DNA of 64,000 bases from Mucilaginibacter lappiensis (GTDB taxonomy: Bacteria; Bacteroidota; Bacteroidia; Sphingobacteriales; Sphingobacteriaceae): contig NZ_FTMG01000003.1 in assembly GCF_900155965.1 (NCBI RefSeq), positions 62,001 through 126,000 of the forward strand, given 5' to 3'. The notes below the pieces were generated by a model. The model was given only the letters and a program-made list of their open reading frames with translations. It was not told the DNA's origin and ran no database searches. The translations under genes were made by a program, and so were the position numbers. This document shows positions 51,312 through 60,279 of the stretch, in pieces. Each line of letters opens with the position of its first letter. Within the stretch, counting starts at the first letter, position 1.

Positions 51312-51356
51312 AAATTGGCACTGGCCAGCATCCCAAAAATTTTGTAATATTAGGTG

Positions 51357-52079
51357 ATGAAACCTAAATTACTCCTGCTTTTATTTTTATTGATGTACCT
51401 GGGTAGCTATGCTGACAGCAGGGAGTTAAGTTGTGGATTAGATACGATTAACCATCGTCAAAAGAAGATTATCTCAAAACAACTCACGCTAAAACAACTT
51501 CAAATATTAAACAAACGGCATAAGATCTGGTTTGATGACTGTGTATTCACCAGTCAATATACTATTGAACAGCGATTAAAGAAATATCCATTTTCAAAGG
51601 CTCATAAAATACTGGCAGTATCATATTGGGGTGGCGCCGAACCTAATCCGGTGATTTCTTTAGATACCATAAAACCCACACAAACATTAAGCTATAAAGA
51701 ATTACAACAACAAAAGGGCTTAGTGATCATAAAAGACAGCTTAGATTATTCAACACTTATAGAAGTAAAAACCTTAGATAAAAATCAGATCATCCGGCTA
51801 ACCAACATTATTTTTAATACTGATTTTAAAAAAACTGATGGTGCTAATCTCATGGAGCATGGAGCCTGCTTTGAGCCCCGCAACTCCTTTATCTTCCTCA
51901 ATAAAAAAGGCAAAGTGATTCATCATCTTGATATTTGCTTTCATTGTCACAATTATGAGTCCGATGCTTATAAATTAGACATTGGAACGGTATGCACCCA
52001 GAAATACGATATGCTCAGAATGTTTTTTATAAGTGTGGGTGTCATTTATGGTACCAATAAAGATGTATCAGGATATTAA
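51357..52079 (+). CDS. Exported protein of unknown function with CFHCH motif
   Basis: I start it at ATG 51357, giving 240 residues. A signal peptide (MKPKLLLLLFLLMYLGSYA) is followed by a mostly alpha/beta domain. Near the end is HHLDICFHCHNYESD followed by VCTQKYDMLRMFF. The CFHC/H arrangement could bind a metal or haem, though it is CxxCH in form (CFHCH), and a covalent haem site cannot be excluded. I know no family with this layout. It stands alone. Confidence 0.65.
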   Translation: MKPKLLLLLFLLMYLGSYADSRELSCGLDTINHRQKKIISKQLTLKQLQILNKRHKIWFDDCVFTSQYTIEQRLKKYPFSKAHKILAVSYWGGAEPNPVISLDTIKPTQTLSYKELQQQKGLVIIKDSLDYSTLIEVKTLDKNQIIRLTNIIFNTDFKKTDGANLMEHGACFEPRNSFIFLNKKGKVIHHLDICFHCHNYESDAYKLDIGTVCTQKYDMLRMFFISVGVIYGTNKDVSGY

Positions 52080-52391
52080 AATAACAAAACAGCCGCCGTG
52101 TTACAAGTGAAGCGTGGCAATCTACCCGGCAGCCTCTGGTCTAGAGATGTTCTGATAGTGATAATTCTATAAAAATTATCATTTCGATAGAGCATGAGCC
52201 AGTATGAGTGTTGTGCAAAAGAGAAATCTTCTGCATAATGCTAAGCCTCAATCTCAGCTTTATGTTGCAGAAGATTTCTCCTCTTAACTCGTTCGATGAC
52301 AACCTACTTATCTCTTAAAAATGCATCTGAGCACACCAACAGCATTTGAGACCATACAGAGAAGGAAGAGATTGTCATATTCAATCTATAC
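52080..52391. other. Gene-free stretch with a short perfect inverted repeat
   Basis: GAGAAATCTTCTGCA at 52221-52235 is repeated exactly in inverse at 52266-52280. GAAGCGTGGCAATCT (near 52108) is a fragment of the palindromic repeat seen in full near 57.55 kb. No gene is visible. Confidence 0.6.
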
Positions 52392-53903
52392 TTACGGCAC
52401 TATGCTCCATAACTCGGCATCATACTGATTTTCGTACCATTGCTCTAATTTTGTTCCTGGTGTGGTATTGCTATTGGGTACATTGAGTGCCAGCAAGCTA
52501 TGACAGTTAATGATCTTGAAATAGCCGCTGCCCATGTCCTGTACGCGCCATTCTTGTGCGGTACCGCCGATATCATTCCACTCAATCAGAATATTGCCCG
52601 CATTTAATGATGCGCCTGCATTATCCAAACACAAATTACTTGCTGTCGACTTAATTTTGTAGTAGCCATTGCCCAAGCTGGTAAACACCCATTTTTGTGC
52701 GATGTTGCCGTTATCCGTCCACTCCTGTAGCTGTGTTCCGGGGGTTGTTGAACCACTGGGTACATCCAAACACTGGCCGGTAACTTTCGACTTAATGCGA
52801 TAGGTGCCATTAGCTACAGGCATGCTATAACTTGGGTCGATAGCCGGCGCTGGTATAGGTATTCCCTTTTCTATAGGGTAACCAAAGTAAGGCACATCGC
52901 CATCCCACGAAAACTGTTGAGTCATGATCCTCCTATCCCAGCCAGAGCCATCAGCATTCGCAGCATGATATACTATCCACCACTGAAGATTATCTGGCGA
53001 TTGAACAAATGACGCGTGGCCCGGCCCAAACACATTACCAAACTTGGAAAATGCCGGTGTCGATAGCTTTGTCCATGATGCTTTTGACATTAAGTTACCA
53101 TTGGTACAAGTTAAACGACCCAAGCAATAATCATTTGTCCAGCTGCCGCTGGCCGAATAGATGACATTCACTGTAGAGCCGCTTACCAGTGTTTCGGGGC
53201 CTTCGTTCACGGTTGGCGTACCCACTTTTTCCCAGGCATAATCTGGTCGCGAAATTTCAACCCTTTCACTGTTGATCGTATAGGGGTTACTCATGGTAGC
53301 GATATACAGGTATTGGGATACATTGGTATTACCCTCCCAGCCCGACCATATGAAATAGGTTACCCCGTTATAAACAAAGGGCGAACCATCAATGGCCCAA
53401 TTATCGGTAGTGGCGGCTAATTTGGCTTTATAGTTATAGCCGCCATCCAGTGGATCATTAGCATCGCCCCCGCCTTCCAAAACATGCATGCGGTGGTTGT
53501 TATTATTACCATCATCGGCAGCAAAATATACGTACCAGCGACCACCCAGGTAATGCAGCTCGGGCGCCCAAAGATCGCTGGAATATAGAGTACCCGCGGG
53601 AGGTGTAAAAATGTAAGTTTTGGTTTGCTGCAGGATATTTTGCAGTGTGGCTGATTTAGTTATCCAGAGCCTTCCTCCATCCGAGCCGCAATAATAGTAA
53701 TAGCCACCAGCCCGTATTACCCAGGGATCATAATAGCTGCCATTATCAGTTGATGGCAAAGCATTAGTAAAAATTGCCGATAGGCTGTTGCCATCTAGTT
53801 TTGATGCCTTTGCAGTGTCAGGAGTATTAATTTTTGATTTTTGGCAGCTATTAAATAATAACAGTGATGCCACAACCGAGAGGATAAAGAAGGTGTTTCT
53901 CAT
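52392..53903 (-). CDS. GH43-type glycoside hydrolase with C-terminal ricin-B lectin domain (lipoprotein)
   Basis: The 503-residue protein carries a lipoprotein signal (lipobox Cys20 in LLLFNSC). Residues about 50-350 form a five-bladed GH43 beta-propeller: SYYDPWVIRAGGYYYYCGSD supplies the catalytic base Asp, then SDLWAPELHYLGGRWYVYF, WAIDGSPFVYNGVTYFIWSGW, and VNEGPETLVSGSTVNVIYSASG with the general-acid Glu. Residues about 365-503 are a ricin-B (CBM13) domain with three QxW-like repeats (QLQEWTDNGNIAQKW, ILIEWNDIGGTAQEW, KLEQWYENQYDAELW). It probably removes arabinose-type residues from plant polysaccharides at the cell surface. No SusC/SusD pair is adjacent. Confidence 0.88.
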   Translation of the reverse strand: MRNTFFILSVVASLLLFNSCQKSKINTPDTAKASKLDGNSLSAIFTNALPSTDNGSYYDPWVIRAGGYYYYCGSDGGRLWITKSATLQNILQQTKTYIFTPPAGTLYSSDLWAPELHYLGGRWYVYFAADDGNNNNHRMHVLEGGGDANDPLDGGYNYKAKLAATTDNWAIDGSPFVYNGVTYFIWSGWEGNTNVSQYLYIATMSNPYTINSERVEISRPDYAWEKVGTPTVNEGPETLVSGSTVNVIYSASGSWTNDYCLGRLTCTNGNLMSKASWTKLSTPAFSKFGNVFGPGHASFVQSPDNLQWWIVYHAANADGSGWDRRIMTQQFSWDGDVPYFGYPIEKGIPIPAPAIDPSYSMPVANGTYRIKSKVTGQCLDVPSGSTTPGTQLQEWTDNGNIAQKWVFTSLGNGYYKIKSTASNLCLDNAGASLNAGNILIEWNDIGGTAQEWRVQDMGSGYFKIINCHSLLALNVPNSNTTPGTKLEQWYENQYDAELWSIVP

Positions 53904-54363
53904 ATTTTAAGTGGTTTTGGTTAGCATACTTAAAATTCAGGAACGATGCTTTTATCTACCTGCCTTATAAACCCGTGCAACCCATTTTATGGGCAATAAA
54001 GTCCCCATGATTTCATTTGGTAAATGAAACAAACACAAGGGTTTTAAATACGCATACGGATTTAAACCAGGAAGATGTTAAGCAATAGTTACTGTTTATA
54101 AATTGGTATAATGAAGCGCTGTTGATAATTGGCTTTATTAAACAAATAACTCAATTTATTTGAAAATTACTAAGTATCTGCGTATCAACAGTTAGCAAAA
54201 TCGTATCAATTTTATGAATTGGGATGAGTATCGTGGTTAAATTTTCCTTTTTGGTGTAGAAACCCCTTCCTCCCCTTCCCGAGGGAAGGAATCGCACTAG
54301 GCCTTAGCTTTTATTGAATATTTATTTAAAAGCCCTCTCCAATGAAGAGGGCTGAGTGAGGTC
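53904..54363. other. Gene-free stretch
   Basis: This 460-base stretch holds the GH43 upstream region and, at 54260-54310, a CCCCTTCCTCC...GGGAAGGAATCGCA repeat (copy 3), followed by CCCTCTCCAATGAAGAGGGC, a short hairpin that could terminate ccmF. No gene is visible. Confidence 0.55.
54260..54310. repeat. CCCCTTCCTCC...GGGAAGGAATCGCA repeat, copy 3
   Basis: ACCCCTTCCTCCCCTTCCCG, then AGGGAAGGAATCGCACTAGG. It is nearly identical to copies at 19816 and 26419. Confidence 0.8.
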
Positions 54364-56832
54364 TTAAACTGTTTTCAATTCTTTTTTACGGCGGAGGATC
54401 GACATAAAGAAGCCGATAACCATAATGATAGTACCGGCCCAGAAGAAGTTGATGTATGGGAACTGGATGGCCTTCATTACAATAAATTTCTTTTTGCTTT
54501 CTGGTTGCTGATATACCATGATCTCTACCTTCTTATTTTCGGGTATCACCTTGCTGAAACGTAGTTTCAAGCCGGCATCATCTACCTTGCGGGCAAAATC
54601 AAACACGTTACCATTTTTGATCATGTACACCGGTACCGCTTCATATTTTCTACCATGAGTTACAATTTCCAAATTAGCACCTATAGCTACGTCACTATCA
54701 CTAAGCGGGATGCTTTGTACTTTGGCTTCTTTGTTCAGGCCTTTTAATAAAATATAGCCGTCGCGATATCGGATAGTATCTCCGGGTTTCACTTCGTGAC
54801 TTACCGGTGCATCATAATTTTTATCATCATTAGCCTCGTCATGGCCACCCGCGCCATTCTCCTCTGCATCACCCTTTAAGGCAGACGGCACTGGATAAAA
54901 CATGGTAATGTGCGTGTACATGTCATGAAACAGGTAGTGCTTGGTATCTGGCGATGCTGACATCTGTCCTTTATTGATCAATGCTTTGGGTTTCAACACA
55001 AATTCATCCTCAATTTTTCCAGTAGCATCAATTTTTTTATAATCAACTTTAAAGAACACGTTAGGGGTAGAAACGGAATCGCCTACGTATGTAACGGTAT
55101 AATCGCCCATTTTTTGAGGCTGATTCAAGTAAACCAACACATTTTCGCGTGGATTTTCCTCTTTAGCAAACTCAGGCGAAAAGCCTTCGCCAGTATTATT
55201 AATGGATATAATGCTGCTGGTACCTGCTGCAATCACCGCACCAACCATCAGGAAGCCAAAACCAATATGCGCCACAGCCGATCCAGCCAGTTTGAATTGA
55301 CCTTTAAAGGCATCAGCTAGTATTTTGGCGTTAGCCACTACCGAATATACCGAGCCCCACATCACCAGTATAAACACCGCGTTCAGCTTGTAAACGCCTG
55401 TTGCGTACACCACCAGGGCGGTTATTAAAGCTCCAAAAAGCAGGTACAAGCCCGTGGTGATAAAAAAGCGGGTTACATCGGTTTTCTTATATTTTAAAAA
55501 CTGGGTAAAACCGGTGAGTATGGTTATTACAAAAGCAAACGACGATTGGATAACATTGTAATGCATTTTAATATTTGATGGCGGTGCCATTTTGGTACCA
55601 AACATGGCGTTCCAAACCGGCACAGAGGTTACCACCAGTAAATGGAAGCATGACAGGCCCAAAAATACCGAGCCTACAAACATCCAGAACTCACGCGAGT
55701 AAGTGTCTTCGTCTTTTTTGGTGATAGGCAATTGTTTCCACCTGGCCACAAGCAATACAACCGAAAGCACCAGGAATATCAGCACGCCGATAACCAGCTG
55801 CCAGAACATACCGTTATCAGTAAAGGAGTGTACCGAAGTATCGCCCAAAATGCCACTACGCGACAGGAATGACGAATACCAAACCAGCACAAAGCTGATG
55901 AGCACTAAAAACGTAGCGGTAAAGTAGGAATGACCTGTATTTTTAAATACGATAAGCACGTGCAGGGCTGCTACCATCGTGATCCATGGGAAGATAGAGG
56001 CATTCTCTACCGGGTCCCAGGCCCAGAAACCACCAAAATTAAGCGATTCATATGCCCAGAATGCACCCATAATAACGCCGGTGCCCAGTATCATACCAGA
56101 AAACAGGGCGTATGGTATCGCTGGCGCAACCCAGTCTTTATAACGTTTTTGCCATAAACCGGCTACCGCGTAAGCAAAAGGCACCACCATGGAAGCAAAA
56201 CCCAGGAACAGTGTTGGCGGGTGAATAATCATCCAATAGTTTTGCAGGGATGGATTCATACCCTGTCCGTCTTTTATAAACGAAAGATAGTCGGGGTTTT
56301 GGAAGATAGGCGCTTCCAGTGCTTTACGTAACAACAGGAATGGCGAGCTGCCGACGCGGGTACCCAAAATTTCGACACCCAGCACCATAGTGGCTAATAC
56401 CACCTGCGAAAAAGCAACCACCGTCATGACCGGGCGTTCCCATGATTTGGCCCTGCGAATAAGGATATTACCTAAAACAGCCTGCCAGAAGGTCCACAAC
56501 AGGAAGCCTCCCTCCTGTCCGTTCCAGAAACCCGATACGATGTAGTACACCGGTAAGGAGCGCGAGGTATAGGCCCAGGCATAATGATACTCAAAATAGT
56601 GATTATAAATAACATAGAACAGGCATGTGCCCATACCCAGTATAGAGATAGAATTGATATAAAAGCCGATGCGGCCCAGGCGCTGCCATGAGCTATCATT
56701 TTTACCTGCATCCTCGGTGGTGGCAAAATAATAGCTTATAAATGATATAAGCGCGGCGCCAAAAGAAAGAACTATAAAAAACTGACCTATCTGGCCGGGT
56801 AAAAGGTGTTCACCTTTAAAAACTGTATCCAT
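54364..56832 (-). CDS. ccmF: Cytochrome c maturation haem lyase CcmF/CcsA-like
   Basis: The 822-residue multi-helix protein has the haem-handling domain of CcmF: GQEGGFLLWTFWQ (near 105), LQNYWMIIHPPTLFLGF (near 196), and the tryptophan-rich WAWDPVENASIFPW (270-283). A long extracytoplasmic domain (about 600-790) and a final helix follow. It attaches haem to apocytochromes at CxxCH, using holo-CcmE. CcmE is encoded 85 bases upstream. It is longer than the E. coli CcmF, with the C-terminal periplasmic domain enlarged. Confidence 0.92.
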   Translation of the reverse strand: MDTVFKGEHLLPGQIGQFFIVLSFGAALISFISYYFATTEDAGKNDSSWQRLGRIGFYINSISILGMGTCLFYVIYNHYFEYHYAWAYTSRSLPVYYIVSGFWNGQEGGFLLWTFWQAVLGNILIRRAKSWERPVMTVVAFSQVVLATMVLGVEILGTRVGSSPFLLLRKALEAPIFQNPDYLSFIKDGQGMNPSLQNYWMIIHPPTLFLGFASMVVPFAYAVAGLWQKRYKDWVAPAIPYALFSGMILGTGVIMGAFWAYESLNFGGFWAWDPVENASIFPWITMVAALHVLIVFKNTGHSYFTATFLVLISFVLVWYSSFLSRSGILGDTSVHSFTDNGMFWQLVIGVLIFLVLSVVLLVARWKQLPITKKDEDTYSREFWMFVGSVFLGLSCFHLLVVTSVPVWNAMFGTKMAPPSNIKMHYNVIQSSFAFVITILTGFTQFLKYKKTDVTRFFITTGLYLLFGALITALVVYATGVYKLNAVFILVMWGSVYSVVANAKILADAFKGQFKLAGSAVAHIGFGFLMVGAVIAAGTSSIISINNTGEGFSPEFAKEENPRENVLVYLNQPQKMGDYTVTYVGDSVSTPNVFFKVDYKKIDATGKIEDEFVLKPKALINKGQMSASPDTKHYLFHDMYTHITMFYPVPSALKGDAEENGAGGHDEANDDKNYDAPVSHEVKPGDTIRYRDGYILLKGLNKEAKVQSIPLSDSDVAIGANLEIVTHGRKYEAVPVYMIKNGNVFDFARKVDDAGLKLRFSKVIPENKKVEIMVYQQPESKKKFIVMKAIQFPYINFFWAGTIIMVIGFFMSILRRKKELKTV

Positions 56833-56837
56833 ATTTT

Positions 56838-56908
56838 AAGTCAAAATTCAAAAGTCAAAATTTAAAAGTCAGGCATTTGTGTTTTTTTTGACTTTTGAAT
56901 TTTGACTT
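56838..56908. repeat. Word-repeat inverted repeat between ccmE and ccmF
   Basis: AAGTCAAAATTCAAAAGTCA at 56838-56857 is repeated exactly in inverse at 56889-56908. The words AAAGTCAAAATT recur inside the arms. As RNA this would form a strong hairpin between the two cotranscribed genes. Confidence 0.9.
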
Positions 56909-56917
56909 TTAACTTTA

Positions 56918-57328
56918 TTATATACTGGCCTGCGTGGCCTTTGCTTCTGTAATTTCTAACTTGTCCTGAGTGTATTTGGAAGGGCATTTCATCAGGATCT
57001 TGGAGGCGTGAAACTCCTGGCCAATCATAGTGCCGGTTAATACCAGCTGCTCGCTGCGCTCAAAGTCTTCGGGTTTGGTACCCGTAAAAACCACTTTACG
57101 CTCCTCGCCTTTATTATCTTTCATGTAAAACGAAAAGTAATTAGCATCCTTGGTGGCATCATAATACAACTTTTTTGTTGTATTCAGGTGCCCTACAATA
57201 TGCAATTCGCTGGTAGTTTTTTGCGCGTCGCTAAAAGAACCATAGGTACTGGAGTTGGAGTAAACACTAATGATAACCGCTATAGCGATGGCTATAACTA
57301 CAAGACCAAAAATTGCACTTTTCTTCAT
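56918..57328 (-). CDS. ccmE: CcmE haem chaperone, CXXXY variant
   Basis: The 136-residue protein has one N-terminal membrane helix (residues about 5-23) and an OB-fold domain with ELHIVGHLNTTKKLYYDATK, then YFSFYMKDNKGEERKVVFTG, then QLVLTGTMIGQEFHASKILM. Haem-binding CcmE of the E. coli type has a His in the motif HxxxY; here the motif is C115-PSK-Y119 (KCPSKY). Cysteine-type CXXXY CcmE proteins are known from archaea and some sulphate reducers. The protein therefore probably binds haem through Cys. It sits 85 bases upstream of ccmF. Confidence 0.93.
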   Translation of the reverse strand: MKKSAIFGLVVIAIAIAVIISVYSNSSTYGSFSDAQKTTSELHIVGHLNTTKKLYYDATKDANYFSFYMKDNKGEERKVVFTGTKPEDFERSEQLVLTGTMIGQEFHASKILMKCPSKYTQDKLEITEAKATQASI

Positions 57329-57540
57329 TCCGAGGCTTATAAATTATATAATAGAATGCAAAAATACAAAACATAGCGCTAATAAAGTTTATTACAAGCC
57401 ATATGTGTTATTTAGAACCGTTCTTGATAAATTAAAGAGAGGCAAGAAGTGAGAGTCAGGAATCAAGATTTTTATGGAACGCGGGGTCGACTCATCCGGT
57501 CGGCGCCACACTGGACCACTCTCTCTTCGGCTTTTTATAT

Positions 57541-57640
57541 CCACGCGTCATTGAGCGTAGCGTGGCAATCCCTAACTATACAGACCGGCTCTACAAATCG
57601 GGGATTGCCACGTCGGTCCCCCTCGCAGCAATGACGCGTG
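57541..57640. repeat. CACGCGTCATTG inverted repeat
   Basis: CACGCGTCATTG...CGTGGCAATCCC on the left and GGGGATTGCCACG...CAATGACGCGTG on the right. With the stretch before it (57329-57540), which contains AGAGTCAGGAATCAAGAT, a fragment of the 1.2-kb repeat word, it fills the gap; no gene is visible there. Confidence 0.8.
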
Positions 57641-57679
57641 CTGGATACTTTTGGTATATTTACGTAAAACCACACAACC

Positions 57680-57850
57680 ATGAGTAACGAATGCAGAATA
57701 AAATTGGAATGGGTGCCAGAAGCATATAAGGATACTACCGAACTATCTGACAAAAATTTAAAAAAAAAACCTATTGCCAGTAAATTTTCTTCGATGCTCC
57801 ACGGCAAATCCAAAACAAAAACTGTTTATGGACGGAAAAACAAAGGGTGA
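57680..57850 (+). CDS. Possible small basic protein (56 aa)
   Basis: A short frame starting MSNECRIKLEWVPEAYKDTT continues to a Lys-rich end (KNLKKKPIASKFSSMLHGKS, then YGRKNKG). It has a proper ATG about 20 bases from a TATTTACG sequence. No family is recognised and no membrane or signal segment is present. Small basic frames near repeats are often chance, so this is reported with low confidence. Confidence 0.35.
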   Translation: MSNECRIKLEWVPEAYKDTTELSDKNLKKKPIASKFSSMLHGKSKTKTVYGRKNKG

Positions 57851-57864
57851 AAGGGTATTTGATC

Positions 57865-58383
57865 TTATTCTTTAACCAAGTAACCTCGTCTGATAATATA
57901 ATATCCAAACAGGCCCTTATTTACAATTACCATCACATAAGATGCACTATCCATCTCAGATTCATTACTTACCGGAATATTTTTCGTATACCCCTGATAT
58001 TTAAAAGAAACGGACGGCCCAGACCGACGACCAGCCGGGTATTTATTATCAATCATTAATTTTAATTGGATGTCTTTAGAATTGGCAAACACACTATTGA
58101 TAATTAAAGGAAGATTGATAAATAAAGAGCATATGCCAATAATCGCTATCACCATCATATCGCGTTTCTTTACCCATATCAACACAATAATAAGGCCTAA
58201 GAATCCTCCAATTATGATCAACCATTTCAAATCCATCAATACATTAGTAGAGTTGCTTAACATATATGCAAAAGAAATAATGGAGGGAAGCAACCAGCCT
58301 ATTCTTCCAAGGCGCATTTTCCCTTCATCCAAGTCGTCTCTATCTATATCTATTAACGCTTTTTTCTTTTTTGTTCTACTCAT
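57865..58383 (-). CDS. Membrane protein of unknown function
   Basis: The 172-residue protein has a charged N-terminus (MSRTKKKKALIDIDRDDLDEG) and three or four membrane helices (about residues 28-46, 52-70, 74-98). A 70-residue extracytoplasmic domain with a VSFKYQGYTKNIPVSNESE strand pair and MVIVNKGLFGYYIIRRGYL follows. No family is recognised. It lies between ccmE and gdhA on the same strand, but is separated from both by repeats or terminators. Confidence 0.65.
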   Translation of the reverse strand: MSRTKKKKALIDIDRDDLDEGKMRLGRIGWLLPSIISFAYMLSNSTNVLMDLKWLIIIGGFLGLIIVLIWVKKRDMMVIAIIGICSLFINLPLIINSVFANSKDIQLKLMIDNKYPAGRRSGPSVSFKYQGYTKNIPVSNESEMDSASYVMVIVNKGLFGYYIIRRGYLVKE

Positions 58384-58417
58384 CCACTTATTTTAAAGCC
58401 TGCTAAATATAAAAACA

Positions 58418-58447
58418 AAAGCGGCAGGTTTTTCAACCCGCCGCTTC
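58418..58447 (-). terminator. gdhA terminator
   Basis: AAGCGGCGGGTT and AACCTGCCGCTT (minus strand) form the stem, with TTTTGTTTTT beyond it. A CTCAGGATGACA repeat fragment adjoins it. Confidence 0.85.
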
Positions 58448-58479
58448 AAGCTTTGCTCAGGATGACAAAGGAAATGTAT

Positions 58480-59916
58480 TTACGGCCAAACACCAAGGTT
58501 TTGGTATGATACGGCTATTTTGTTGATAGCACCTACCATAGCTGCGCTTCGCAGGGTATCAATCTTTGGATTGTTTTTGTAAATCTCCCTAATCTCGTGG
58601 TATGAGCGGATCATGGTATCTTCCAGTCCGGAGTTTACCAGTTCCAGTTCAGACGCGCCTTTGATAATGGTTGAACGCTGCATTGGGGTTAATGATGTTC
58701 CGGTTATACCTTCTACCATGTTCACCAGGTTAAGATTAGAATTTTCTTCAAATCTGCGGTTCATGCGTCCAAAAGCTACGTGGCTCAGGTTTTTTAACCA
58801 TTCAAAATAAGATACGGTTACACCACCGGCATTAGCATACATGTCAGGGATGATCAAACCACCATTAGCATAAAATATAGCTTCGGCTTCTGGCGATGTT
58901 GGTCCGTTTGCACCTTCGGCAATAATTTTTGCCTGTATGTTACGGATGTTATATTCGGTGATCTGGTTTTCCAGCGCGGCCGGTACCAGGATGTCGCATG
59001 GTTGCTCCAGCCCTTCCATAGTGTTAGCAAACTCGCGCAGGGCACCTGCATAACCTAAAATAGATCCGGTTGCTTTACGGTGCTGGAAAACAGCCTCGAT
59101 ATCCAGTCCGTCTTCGTTATAGATAGCGCCTTCAAATTCGCAAAGGCCTACAATGATGGCACCAAACTCAGCCAAAAATTTAGCTGAATAATAACCCACA
59201 TTACCCAAACCTTGTACAATTACTCTTTTACCGGCTAAACCTGGTAATAAGCCTAATTTCTGCATATCCTCACCAACGCTTACGCACTCGCGGATGGCCA
59301 TGGCCACACCACGACCAGTAGCCTCACGACGACCAGCAATACCATGCAACGCAATAGGTTTACCGGTAACGGCGCCCATAGCATCCAGCTGACCTGGGTT
59401 CATGGTAGCATACGTATCAGCTATCCAGCTCATTTCGCGCTCGCCCGATCCATAATCCGGAGCAGGCACGTCGATGCTGGGGCCAATAAAGTTTTTCTTA
59501 ATCAATTCCACAGTGTAGCGGCGGGTAATGTTTTCCAACTCGCTTACGGTGTAGTTTTTGGGGTTTATTTTGATACCACCCTTGGCGCCACCAAAAGGTA
59601 CATTAACAATGGCGCATTTGTAAGTCATTAAAGCGGCCAATGCCATTACCTCATCCTCATTCACCATTTCGCTGTAGCGGATACCGCCTTTGGTTGGCGA
59701 TTGATGATGTGAGTGCTCTACCCTCCATGCGTCGATCACCTCAAAACCATTACCCCTACGGATAGGGAAACGGAAGCGGTAAACACTGTTACAGGATTTG
59801 ATCTGATCTAATAAGCCAGCATCGTGTTTGGTAAACTGCGCTGCGTAATCGAAGTTTTTACATACGTCGCCAAAGAAATGGGTATCCTCGTCAGCAACTA
59901 AAATATTCGTAGCCAT
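58480..59916 (-). CDS. gdhA: Glu/Leu/Phe/Val dehydrogenase (probable glutamate dehydrogenase)
   Basis: A 478-residue amino-acid dehydrogenase that reversibly deaminates glutamate to 2-oxoglutarate. The substrate-binding region is [17 protein letters not shown] and the catalytic stretch [21 protein letters not shown], followed by a Rossmann domain with [22 protein letters not shown]. The C-terminal [27 protein letters not shown] is typical of glutamate rather than leucine dehydrogenases. It separates the ccmC-ccmD pair from ccmE-ccmF on the same strand. Confidence 0.87.
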   Translation of the reverse strand: MATNILVADEDTHFFGDVCKNFDYAAQFTKHDAGLLDQIKSCNSVYRFRFPIRRGNGFEVIDAWRVEHSHHQSPTKGGIRYSEMVNEDEVMALAALMTYKCAIVNVPFGGAKGGIKINPKNYTVSELENITRRYTVELIKKNFIGPSIDVPAPDYGSGEREMSWIADTYATMNPGQLDAMGAVTGKPIALHGIAGRREATGRGVAMAIRECVSVGEDMQKLGLLPGLAGKRVIVQGLGNVGYYSAKFLAEFGAIIVGLCEFEGAIYNEDGLDIEAVFQHRKATGSILGYAGALREFANTMEGLEQPCDILVPAALENQITEYNIRNIQAKIIAEGANGPTSPEAEAIFYANGGLIIPDMYANAGGVTVSYFEWLKNLSHVAFGRMNRRFEENSNLNLVNMVEGITGTSLTPMQRSTIIKGASELELVNSGLEDTMIRSYHEIREIYKNNPKIDTLRSAAMVGAINKIAVSYQNLGVWP

Positions 59917-60068
59917 AATTATTATATAAATATTAAACTCTTAAAAAAGTGCACAAATTTGGTACAATTTTTATCAATATCGCAAATATTTTATTGTTAG
60001 TGTGTCAGATACACCTTATAACAGCGGTACAAAAACTATGTTTAAACAAGATAGGCAAATTATTTGAA

Positions 60069-60278
60069 CTATTTTTCCTTTTCGATTTTTTTTAATCGGC
60101 GGTCCATCGAGAACAGATAAAGGGCCAATCCGGCAAAAATAATGGCTATAGTAAGCACTACAACGTATATTTTGCCCGAGCTGCGCAAGGCATCGGCCAT
60201 TTCAACCTGCTGTGCTTGTTGTGCCATAACGGCGGTACAACTGATGAGCAGTAATAACGAAAAGATCAATTTCTTCAT
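60069..60278 (-). CDS. ccmD: CcmD family small membrane protein
   Basis: Starting at 60278 (MKKLIFSLLLLISCTAVMAQ) this gives 69 residues: a signal peptide, a short extracytoplasmic segment, one membrane helix (IYVVVLTIAIIFAGLALYLF) and the basic end SMDRRLKKIEKEK. This is the shape of CcmD-like proteins, which support CcmC. Its start lies directly after the ccmC stop, so the pair is an operon. Confidence 0.8.
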   Translation of the reverse strand: MKKLIFSLLLLISCTAVMAQQAQQVEMADALRSSGKIYVVVLTIAIIFAGLALYLFSMDRRLKKIEKEK

Positions 60279-60279
60279 A

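Noticed and set aside
57535-57813. 92-codon minus-strand frame near 57.6 kb
   Set aside because: Half of it is the CACGCGTCATTG palindromic repeat and the other half is antisense to the small frame at 57680-57850.
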